A DNA stretch of 50,682 bases from Gamarada debralockiae (lineage: Eukaryota > Ascomycota > Leotiomycetes > Helotiales > Hyphodiscaceae): contig NXFV01000303.1 of the NCBI GenBank assembly GCA_002803225.1, forward strand, positions 1-50,682. The letters run 5' to 3'. The position numbers and the translations under genes were made by a program. A model generated the notes under the pieces. The model saw only the letters and a program-made list of their open reading frames with translations. It was not told where the DNA came from and searched no databases. Below are positions 22,471 through 31,982 of this stretch, one piece after another; the stretch's first letter is position 1, and the number at the start of each line of letters is the position of its first letter.

Positions 22471-23123
22471 AGCTGTATCAAGCTGTAGATATAACAGAAG
22501 GGTTGAACTATGTAGGAAAGGACAGAGATTTTGAATTAAAAGCTTTCGAACCCTATTTTAGACTAGCGCCATATGCACCTTAGTATCAGGGTCCTCATAC
22601 CAACAGGATCCATGTGAGGCTATGTTTCGTTAAGACGTAACGTTGATTGCAATTTTATTGACGAGTTTACCACGTATTATCAGTTGTCTGTCACTTACTT
22701 GACTGTATGCTAGCTCGCTCAAATATACCTGCCTTTCAGCAATTTCAAGGTTGAGCAAATTTCATTAAGCTACAACCACGCCTCAGAGTTAGTTTCGGCC
22801 CCCCTTATACGTTTGCGCTCCTCCTGCGCCTTGGGGTCAAATTAGGTATCTCTCTCGGAAGAGGTTTACTACATTTACAATTATCCCATTGATTCGTAGT
22901 AAAGTAGAATCAAGTCTCTAGGATTTTTGCAAACCATGCTATTGGCGAAGGAATCTTTGCGTGTGCCTTAACCACGTAGTTCAGAGTAAAACTAGATCAG
23001 AATGAGAAACGACCAGTAGTAAGCTTAGGTACGCACCCTTCCCTTCAAAGCACATCCTAGCATTTCTAGACTAGCCAGATTTAACGAATCCTACGCACCG
23101 CCACCGAAATTTTTTAAAGCAGG
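22471..23123. other. Intergenic stretch downstream of the O-methyltransferase
   Basis: No ORF of note occurs. It contains the 3' flank of the minus-strand methyltransferase gene and otherwise featureless sequence. Confidence 0.4.
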
Positions 23124-24359
23124 CTACTTCTCTAACCAGCTCTTAGGCACAACTTCCATCACACTATCATTCTTCGCGGCCGGCCAAACCTTAACCAACT
23201 CCAACCCCACCGACTCAAACAACTCCCTCCACTGATTCTCCTTCCTTGCACATCCACCATACTTCATCATATTGATATCCATCATGCTGCCAAAAACAGG
23301 CGGATTCATAGACGGTAACACTGTCTCCACGCTCAGAATTCGGCTCTTCCCTTCCACAAGCACCGGAATTGTGTTTCGCAAGATTTGACGACACATATGG
23401 TCCGACCAGTCATGGAGAATATGTCTCATAAGATACGCCCGAGCTCCTTTTACTGGCTGGACTTCTTTGAGGAAGTCATACGGCACTATCTCAACGTTCT
23501 CGAGAGGCAGGTGATTTTCGAGTGTTTTGGGTAGATCCTCGAGCACCATTTTGCCTTTCAACCCAGGACAATGCGTCCTGATATCTTGGAGTACATGCCC
23601 GTACCCGCCACCTACATCTACAACCACCACTTCTTCTGGAGACGCGTCTCCTTTTTGAAGTCTCTCAAAGGGATAGATATCAGCAAAGCCTCTTTTCGCG
23701 GTGCCTCGCTCAGTTTTGACCGTCTCCGCCATCTGCGTATTGAACGCCGCGAGAGCTTTTGGATGCATCTGCATCCACTGGAAGAACTCCAACTCAGTAT
23801 TATTGGTGAACTGAAAGAGTGATTGAGCAGACGGATCATCGCCTGGATTGCGGTAGGATGTTTTGGCAAGGTATTCGGGAAGTTTTGCGATGCCAGGAAG
23901 GGTGCGAGCTGCCATTGGCATAGCATGACTCTTCAAAGGCGGCGTTGAAAGCTGCGAGGAGATTGCATTGTGCTGGTAGATCTCTTCTTCTGTTTCGATG
24001 AAGATTCCGTATACAGTCAACGCTCGCATGAGCCGAGCGACAAGCTTCTGATCCGCGTTCGACTTCACTGCTAGCTCTTGCGAGCTCATGGACGGTTTGG
24101 GCCATTGATCGAGGAGGCCGCATTGCCAGGCTGAGATTAAGGATGCGTGAGCGCAGGGCTGGAGTACGAATCTCCATGCTTCTTCTTCGGGGTCTTCGAG
24201 GGCGGCAACGAGTGTCTTGGCTGCACGTAGCAATTCGTGACGGCTTGTACTTGTGGTTCGAAATTTCAGTGATGCGTCGTCGTCTTGGTGGTACGATCTA
24301 GCAGCAATGTTGATATTGTCAATGAAACTCGCAATCTCATGTGAAGAAGCCATAGCCAT
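23124..24359 (-). CDS. SAM-dependent O-methyltransferase (plant-type/COMT-like, fungal secondary metabolism class)
   Basis: A single intronless frame from ATG 24359 encodes 411 residues; a second in-frame ATG lies two codons later. An N-terminal helical, winged-helix-like part (about 60-140) is followed by the class I methyltransferase fold. VVVDVGGGYGHVL at 245-257 is the SAM-binding glycine loop. LEDLP at 273-277 is the acidic loop. HILHDWSD at 313-320 contains the catalytic His316 of the Methyltransf_2 family. SVETVLP and DINMMKYGGCARKENQW complete the C-terminal signature. Fungal members usually methylate phenolic hydroxyls of polyketides or indole/peptide products. It is transcribed divergently from the MFS gene at 25007 across about 650 bp, an arrangement common for co-regulated metabolite genes. 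No PKS or NRPS is present in the window to name a substrate. Confidence 0.93.
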   Translation of the reverse strand: MAMASSHEIASFIDNINIAARSYHQDDDASLKFRTTSTSRHELLRAAKTLVAALEDPEEEAWRFVLQPCAHASLISAWQCGLLDQWPKPSMSSQELAVKSNADQKLVARLMRALTVYGIFIETEEEIYQHNAISSQLSTPPLKSHAMPMAARTLPGIAKLPEYLAKTSYRNPGDDPSAQSLFQFTNNTELEFFQWMQMHPKALAAFNTQMAETVKTERGTAKRGFADIYPFERLQKGDASPEEVVVVDVGGGYGHVLQDIRTHCPGLKGKMVLEDLPKTLENHLPLENVEIVPYDFLKEVQPVKGARAYLMRHILHDWSDHMCRQILRNTIPVLVEGKSRILSVETVLPSMNPPVFGSMMDINMMKYGGCARKENQWRELFESVGLELVKVWPAAKNDSVMEVVPKSWLEK

Positions 24360-25006
24360 GAGATATGTTGATGGCGCAGAGCGGGCAGAGACCTGGAATT
24401 AGCATGTACGGTATTCTTCAAAACCACGAACAGTACTGAGGATGACAGTCAAAACTTGAGACCTCGTTTCTCGTGATTGCCGATGTTACACATATTCCAA
24501 ACAGAGCAAGAAACGTAGCTCCATACGAGTATTTTGAAGTCTAATAGCGACGTAATTGCCATCTACGGCAGGGGCGGACATTAGCGGTCCATAAGCTTTC
24601 AGGCTAAAAGCGCAGACCCCTGTTCAGGCTTCTACCACGCCGTAAATCCCGGAAGCTACAGGTCCTTACGAGGTGATTACTCCAGAAGGCAAAGATCGTC
24701 CCATCATTATTAACAAAGTTGATGTTGAAAATCATGCCATTGGCTGGGCAAAGGTATTGTTAACGTCCTGCGTATCACCATACCGTGTCCAACGCTGGTA
24801 GGCCCATTTATTCTTCTCCTCCAGTGCCTGTTTAACTTATCGATATGGAGTCTGCGACTGGCAAGGTTTTGTATATGCAGTAACCCGCCTTTCCTCCCAA
24901 GGTCGATCTTTCTGCTTCCTTCGTCCTCTTTCAAATAGCATCCCCATTTGAAAACTCTCGTCCGCTAACAATTGATTGTCTCAAACATTGAGTACTCACC
25001 TTAGCT
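24360..25006. promoter_or_regulatory. Shared divergent promoter region between O-methyltransferase and MFS genes
   Basis: These 647 bp separate two head-to-head genes and contain no coding frame above 75 codons, so both promoters must lie here. CT-rich tracts (for example TTTCCTCCCAAGG and CTTCCTTCGTCCTCTTTC near 24.9 kb) lie just upstream of the MFS start. I could not identify a specific factor-binding palindrome with confidence. Confidence 0.55.
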
Positions 25007-26758
25007 ATGGGCTTTGGCGTCAAAGAACCCAAGACTGTCTCTGGAGAACGCGTTCCTGGAACGTCGGTGTTGTACGATGTTCGTGGTGATAGCCTTGAGC
25101 TTGCAGCTCCAGCTCACTTCAAACGGGTGTCGGGAAAGAACTCAGACATCATTCTTGTTCCACAACCTAGCGACTCACCAAACGACCCCTTGGTAAATTG
25201 TTCACGCCAAAAACTTAATGGGAACTCGAGGCTAATTAAAGAGCTCTAGAACTGGCCACAATGGAAGAAGAACATGACATTCTTCTCCATTTGCTTGTCC
25301 GTCAGTTTGGCTGGTGCCTTGGGACCAATTCTCTCCCCAGTCACGGGGGTGATTGCTCACGAGTTCAATGTTTCCATCTCAAAGGCAGCACTTCCAGCTG
25401 GATACCCACTCCTAACAGCTGGGTGTGGAGCTTTCATTGCCCAAGCTTGGGCACCGATTTTAGGAAAGCGATCAGCATATATTGTTTCAACAATGATCCT
25501 GTTTGCATCCACCATCTGGAACTCACAAGCGTCGAGTTTTGGCTCTCTTCTAGCATGCCGCACTTTTCAGGGCTTTGGAAATGGGGCGTATGAGTCCATA
25601 GTTATCTCTTCCATTGGTGACTTGTTCTTTGTGAGCATCAAGTCTCAGTTAGCCCTTCAAAAGCCTCCACTGATAATGCTGTAGGTCCACGAAAGAGGAA
25701 AGCGAATTGTTTTCTACAACATCGTAACTCTCGGTTGCGCAAACGTCACGCCAATTCTTGGAGGCTATATATCCAATAAGTACGGCTGGCATATGCAATT
25801 TAAAATCTTGATTGGCTTCACCAGCCTGGCTCTCCTCGTCATTATATTTGCCTGCCCCGAGCACGCCTATATTCGGCCAAGTATCTACGAAACAGACATG
25901 AGATCCACTGACGACCTTGCCAGCGCTCGAGAAGAGAAGGCTAGAGTTACCACTGGCTCCAAAGAATTATCTACTGCAGCCCCTACGAGTTCTGAAAAAC
26001 CAAAGACCTACTGGCAGGAACTTAAACCCTTCGATGGCTTCCTCACTCACCAAAACCCCTTAATTCTCCTTGCCCGACCCTTCGTCTGTTTTCTGTACCC
26101 TGCCGTCTTCTGGGGCTTCACAGTGGGCGGACTCTGGTCCTCCTGGACGATTGGCCTCTCCATCGTCGTCGCGCAAATCTTCGGCGCGCCACCCAATCTC
26201 TTTGATCCCACGAAACTCGGCCTCCTTTTCGTCTTCCCTTTTGTCTTCTTGCTTCTTGGGTGCCTGCTGGGCTTCTTCCTCTCAGATTGGTGGCCAAAAT
26301 GGTGCGCGCGTCGAAATAATGGCGTCTTTGAGCCTGAATTCCGCCTCATTCTTCTCATTCCTGTTCTGCTAGTTGGTGTTCCGGGTCTCTTTGGCTTTGG
26401 ATACTATGCCAGCAAAGATGGTGTGAAGTGGGTTGCTGCGTCTTGTCTACAAGGTCTTATTGCTTTTGCATCTGTGCTTAGCGCGTCGGTTTCTTTTAGC
26501 TATGTGCTTGATTCGCATCGCAGTCGTAGCGTTGAGGTCTCGGTCGCAATTATAATGCTGAGAAATTTCTTTTGGTTTGGATCGAGTTACTTCTTGCCTG
26601 ATTGGTTAGATGAGACCGAGACTTGGAAGGTATTTGATGTCATTGGAGCCATTCAGCTGGGGATCACATTGTGCTCGATTTTAATCTATGTTTATGGAAA
26701 GAAGTTGAGGGAGTTCTTCCATCGGAGGGATCCATTGAAGATTTTTCATTTGGCTTAA
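25007..26758 (+). CDS. MFS transporter, DHA1/HOL1-like drug:proton antiporter type
   Basis: Three exons (25007-25192, 25250-25630, 25685-26758) join in phase to 546 residues. The cytosolic N-terminus ends in SDSPNDPLNWPQWKKN, the D-P-x-N-W-x-x-W-K signature preceding helix 1 in fungal DHA1-type MFS exporters. The family motif appears as GPILSPVTGVIAHEF and LACRTFQGFGNGAYES. A central cytosolic loop of about 70 residues separates two six-helix halves. The second half begins LILLARPFVCFLYPAVFWGF. Such proteins export small molecules or drugs at the plasma membrane; the HOL1 group also moves cations and polyamines. Divergent pairing with the O-methyltransferase suggests export of a methylated metabolite, which is inference. 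Confidence 0.92.
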
Positions 26759-26949
26759 GTAATTTGGCGCGAGGAGCACACCTCAAGGACCTGAAACTCG
26801 AAGATCGCTCGAAGCAGTCAGATATTTCAGATATTACGTGGACTCTTTCAATCTCCATCTGTAACTTCAAAGATCAATGTTTTCTCCCTTCTTAGTTTCC
26901 TTACTCTCTTCTTCTCATCAACAGCCTCACCCGATGCACCCTTCCCCCG

Positions 26950-27590
26950 TTACTTCTCTTGTCCAAGGACATGCGATAGATTTCCATCTCCGTTTAATCG
27001 AGCTGCCAAGAAAAAGTATTTGAACAACGATAAAGTCTCTTTTCCTGACTCCGCAATGTTACCTCTTTCCCCAGGATGATTCCCCTTTTCCGTCAGTTCG
27101 CAGGTAACTTCTAGATACAAGTCGACTGTGTTTTTTTTTAAATGGGTATCTTGAGGAAACGAAGGTTCGTGTTTCCTGAGAAATATTATGCTCCAATATT
27201 GGCCCAATTTAGCGATGCCGCAATCCCCTAGGTCTAGAACTCTGTCTCCGATTGTGAGATCGATATCTCGCTGCATAGTTGATCCCGTGGTGTCGTAGTG
27301 TTGATAAATGTTACATCTTTCGTTGATCGTTTTGTGAATAATGTAGTTCTCTGATCGTTTTGTGAATTCGAGCGATTAGTAAGCGAATAACAACCGAGCT
27401 GGCCGCCTTCTATTTCTGCCTCACTGCCTGATTCGAGCACTAGCGTTCTGGGTTTCAGTACTATTTGCGGATAAAAGTTAATCCGTACCGCCCTGACAAG
27501 GTGAAGGTCAGCAACTTCCTCTTCGAGACTAGCAGTCTCATACCGGCTCGTAGACCTTTCCACTTTGAATTTGCGGCTGATACAGCTATG
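26950..27590 (-). pseudogene. Possible hypothetical gene remnant with one frame change
   Basis: Two minus-strand frames overlap and read like one protein. Residues such as ASLEEEVADLHLVRAVRINF in the upstream frame are followed, after a shift near 27250, by DLTIGDRVLDLGDCGIAKLG and HLKKNTVDLYLEVTCELTEK. A run of nine T on the plus strand (about 27129) lies inside the second part. No ATG opens the upstream frame before a TAG. The family is unknown. It could be a decayed gene or the inner exon of one I failed to splice. Confidence 0.3.
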
Positions 27591-27951
27591 AGCGAAACCG
27601 GTGTCCTACCGTCAAACACTTACAGGATAATTTAAGTGTACGAATTAGCTAAAGGGTTGATGTGGCTGATGGGTGCCGCTGGCTCATGTTATGTTTAGGA
27701 GTGGGGGCAGAAGGCGCAGTGATATACGGATATTTCAAGCCCTACTCCCCAACTAACTACTTTACATTGGCTCGGTATCTTCCTTCAGCCTCAGGAGCAA
27801 CAACTCACTGGGGACCTAATACCTACGGCAACTTCTCTTTTCGGTAATTACTCAACCTACCCAGCCTCGCTATTTCGCGTAGAATCCTTACCTGGTTAAC
27901 TCCATCGTCACTCTAATCCCTTTTGGGTCGACGCAACACCCGACAACGCCC

Positions 27952-29788
27952 ATGATGAACTCAAAGAGCGCGATAAATTCTAGTCAAAGCAATCCGTTCA
28001 CGTTCTGCTTCGTGGAGGAGACTGGCGGTAACCTGGATGAAAGAACTCGACTTGTTGTTCGTTCTCATGCCGCTAGGGAAGTCCGTCGACGACGTCGACT
28101 GGAACAACAGAAGCGTCACCAGGAATCGCATATGGCGTCAAATGTCGATGTATCCAAGGATTTAACTCAAGCGTCCTCGGGACACCCTCACTTAGAGTTT
28201 TCCGAGTCATCTTCTAAGCGCCAGAGATCCAATATGTTCTCCTTGGTTGGAAGACCCATTGGATCTGGCTATCGACGTGAGGATACACAGACCTTTGACG
28301 GACGTCTCTCAGAACAAATGCGTCATCGGGAATTTCCATCCCTGCTTTCAACTAGCATGGGTGTTGTCTTTGATCCCTTTGCATCAATGGTCGAGCTTTC
28401 ACCTTTGTTAAGCTCAAGTTATTCAAACGACATCAATGCCATCAAGTCCCATGGTAAGGCTTTTGCTCCCCAGAGCCAGTTTTCTTTCCGGAACGAGTAG
28501 ATGGACTGTTTCTGACGCTCTATCCTCCCCACAGCAATCGATTTTTGCTTCCCCGGAAACACGAAATCAGTCGTGTTTCCCGAAGCAGTGCGAACACCAG
28601 CTCTATTGGGCAGTATATTATACATGGCATATGCGAATCTTTCATCTCGCCGAGGATGGAGCAATCCAGAGCTAGCACTAACGTTGAAAACGACGGCCAT
28701 TTCCCATGTCAATAAGAAACTTTCTCATCCCAGCACGGCGACGTGTACGAATGTTATTGCTTCCATTGCCTATTTATCGACGGGGACATGGGTATGTATT
28801 TGTTCGTACTCATAACACATAAAGGTTCATTCAAGTTAATAGCCGTTACAGATGTTTGGTGATGAACGTCAAGAGACGGCGGCTCATCTGACCGGCATTC
28901 AACTGATGGTGCAAATACGAGGAATGAGAAGTCTAGGTGTATATCTATTTGGGCAGACCGTTCGGAAATACCTTTTTATGTTCGCACTTTTCACTTTTTC
29001 TTTCCTCCAATAAGAGTCGTGATGGTTTCACAGCTGACGTCTTCTGCTCCAGACAACATGCCGTGATGCAGGCAATGTCAGCACAACCATCCCACGACAC
29101 TTTCAACTTCGATTATGACCTTGGCAACGGCGTCCTTGAGTCAACCACTTCTATGCCCGAGGCAAGTCCAAGATCCATCTACAACGTCTTTATGGTCCTC
29201 CGGAATTCAAAGACCCCCAACGAACAAACGACCTCTGTCCTCCTGAGCACGATATCTCTCATGGATTTGTTAATGGCTCAGTACGAAGGAGAGCCGAATG
29301 AGGATGAAGTGACATTCAACCTCCAGTTCAGCGCGCTGAAATCGGAAATCCAATCTCATCTCTCGGCATACGATCCCATGTGCCCCTGTTACGGCGACTT
29401 TACCTACGAATCCTGTCGCCTCAGCTGCCTCATTGTCGTCGAGGCAATCGAAACACGCAAACTTCTGAACCAAACCTCGCAACTGCTCGCCTCCTGCTTG
29501 AGTGGCGCTCTCGAGAAAACTGATATATCAAATGCGTGGGGCGATATGCTTGGAGTGCTGTATTGGGTTTCTATGATTGGATCGGCGGCGTGGAAAGGGA
29601 GGGGCGGAGCTGGAGAGAGGACGATGGATTCGACGCTTGGGAGTACGATGTACAAAGCGACTTTTGAGAATAGGGATTTGGGGTGTGCTATTCGACCTGC
29701 CAGGCTATTCGGGAGGTTGCAGATGGCATTGAAGAGGAGGTGTGAGATGGCGGTGTCAAGATTACGCTCGTCAATCAATGAAAAGTAA
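27952..29788 (+). CDS. Fungal transcription-factor-domain protein (no N-terminal Zn2Cys6 cluster seen)
   Basis: Four exons (27952-28453, 28535-28791, 28852-28936, 29034-29788) join in phase to about 532 residues. The N-terminal part reads TFCFVEETGGNLDERTRLVV then a basic run HAAREVRRRRRLEQQKRHQE. This is the layout of the large group of ascomycete proteins with a short R-x-H-x-x-R basic block and a downstream fungal-specific TF domain (DUF3468-like). The middle part carries LGSILYMAYANLSSRR and SHPSTATCTNVIASIAYL; the C-terminal half contains CRLSCLIVVEAIETRKLL and AWGDMLGVLYWVSMIGSAAW, characteristic of that domain's helical core. No Cys6 cluster is encoded. The third intron (28937-29033) is my best in-frame choice and is less certain. 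Its place next to the MFS/O-methyltransferase pair makes it a candidate local regulator. Confidence 0.75.
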
Positions 29789-30041
29789 GAGAATAATGGT
29801 ACGAATTGGGGAATTAGATGTAAGTGGAGGGTTTGATCTTGTAACAATGGCATTGGCGAGCTAGAATGTCTTTATGGGACTAAAACTCCATTGCATCATG
29901 CTATCACATGTAGAATGAACGCCAGCGCGAGGTCCATCACAAACAAAACCGCATGGGAATTAGCGCCTTTCAGCAAGCGAAAAGGCCTGGCCACTCCAGT
30001 CCGGCATCCACGAAGGAAAGCCAAGAATATTTCCGACGCAA

Positions 30042-30999
30042 ACTTACTACAAATAACATCGAGCTTGACCTGTCGTGTAAACACGTAGTTCACTAATTTG
30101 ATGTAAACATGGCGGACGGATTGGGAGCAGTCTATAAGCATTAGAGGATCATCTCGAGCATTCGTAAGTCCGACCAGGACATACACCATGTCGCGGGGAT
30201 CTGTTGCAAAGTGATAGCGAAAGAAGTCCAGCACTTCAAAAAGCCCAGGTGGTCAGGGGGTCTGAACTGGGAAGGCTCAAAATCCTTGGGTCACCCTTGA
30301 AAGTACTAGTCATAGATCCAGCTGGTTGCCGGCAGAGTAGCTTTTGCTATTAGGCGATGAATACAACTTGCCTTGTACGGCAGCGAAGTGCTCCCACTTT
30401 AATTTCTGGCTTCCGCATCTCAAGGTCAGGCTTCTTGCGGAATTTATCTCTTGAATAACCCATATACGTCGCCAGTACTCCCGTTTTAGGATCCATACAA
30501 GCGATATCCAATTGTTTCGTCTTTCAGGGTACAAAATCGCATCCTCGATGTATGCCGAGTCGTCTAAATGGTCGTACAGGTCCTGCAGGAGGGAGAAAGC
30601 GGTCTCTGTGGCATATCTTCCTTCCCCACGCCAAGCCACAACGTGACCGGCGCGAGAATAGATTTTCCTACTTGTTCATTTCGTTCTTTGACATCGCTCT
30701 AGTTGATGCACAAAGCATCAACCGAAACCAGCTTGGTCTCCGTCGAAGATCGCCACCCTTGCAGTGCGCACTTCAAAGTTCTGCTGATCTTGACCAAGTG
30801 CCGATCAATGACAATGGCTTCGGCATCGTTGTCTTCACCCCAGCGGTAAGACAGAGCCTCGTATTCTGGGCTCTCCTCTAGACCTACATGGATCAAAGTA
30901 GCCTCGATATCCTCGCTAAGGACGCGATCGTTGCGATCGTCGTCGCCTTCCCTCAACGACAATGTGGGCTCTTGGACCTTTTTACCATCTCGGCTGCTG
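30042..30999 (-). pseudogene. HET-domain (heterokaryon incompatibility) pseudogene
   Basis: Minus-strand translation shows the ordered HET signature. EYEALSYRWGEDNDAEAIVI and KLVSVDALCIN come first. A TAG at 30701-30699 stands where the family has the conserved Gln of VDALCINQ; the frame then continues SDVKERNEQVG. A frame change with loss of a few codons leads to KIYSRAGHVVAWRGEGRYAT. LKREYWRRIWVIQEI follows, then a stop at 30312-30310. Another segment then carries FATDPRDMVYVLVGLTNARD. No in-frame ATG was found upstream within 100 codons. HET proteins mediate allorecognition cell death; this copy cannot make a full protein because of at least one nonsense codon and one or two frame changes. 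Fungal genomes carry many HET genes, and decayed copies are common. Confidence 0.8.
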
Positions 31000-31982
31000 G
31001 GTTTTGAATCGAAGCGATCGTTAACGGGATTCCGTCCCTCTTCACTTCTTAATGCGGGGTGAGATGAGACGCGTTGGCATTTATTGTGAGGTTGCCAAAA
31101 TCGAGGCTGACGCTAAGTACTGGGCGTCTGTGCGCGCCACAACGACAGAGTTCAATACCTCTTGATGACCTGTGCTACTGAGCCAGTAATTTATCGGCGG
31201 GGCATTCGCTGGCCAGTCAGGTGTTGTGTGGCATGTGCGTAAGAAGCCTCACTAAACTCCTATTTTCGAAATTTTTCTTTTCTGAGGCGATGTACTTTCA
31301 CACTACAAACAGTTTGGAATATTACGGTGAGTCGTATCAATCTGTTCCATGCTCTCCATCGACCGGATCGTTAAATAGCTGCGAACGGCTCTGATCTACG
31401 CAGTAGTACCCTTAGGTCTCTAGTATTCAATTGGAGGAACAGAAAGAAGCCTCAAACCGAAGAGCAAGGGCTAGGAATGAAGTTACTAAAGTCACAAAGC
31501 TGCCTACACAGAAGCTGGACGAGCACGGGGAATTCATCTAAAACAAAACGAAAATCAAAACTCATGCTCCTTTGCGGCCAACGACTAATTTACAAGTCGC
31601 ACTAGCAGAGCTCCCATAACTTCCGGACTCGGGATAACACGGCTCCTTAACCTCGAGGGGCACATCTGAGCATAGTTGAGGACAGCTCTTCAACCACAAT
31701 GGGCACATGAGCCGGCAGAGCCGGGCTTAGAACAGGCCAGCGAACAATCCAAGGGACAAACTTTCTGTAGATGCCAAAAAGGGTCTCAGAATCAACACTG
31801 GGAGTCCCTCAAACAAGCAAAATCCAAACTGAACTCGAGTGTTGATCCACTTGGATGCATTCATAGTCAAATCCACCTGAAGCTTTCTGCAACCTGTCAT
31901 CATAAGTCAATCCATTCATTACACTATCCCACTTGTATCTCTTCCATTCACAAAGGGGTATCCATCCTCCCCAAACGCCAAC
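31000..31982. other. Intergenic stretch between HET remnant and fusion gene
   Basis: It contains the 3' flank of the thioredoxin/transglutaminase-like gene and the 5' remnant of the HET locus. The plus-strand 131-codon frame at 31676-32071 starts at a non-ATG codon, is Pro/Ser/His-rich and overlaps the true gene's 3' end, so I do not accept it. Confidence 0.4.
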
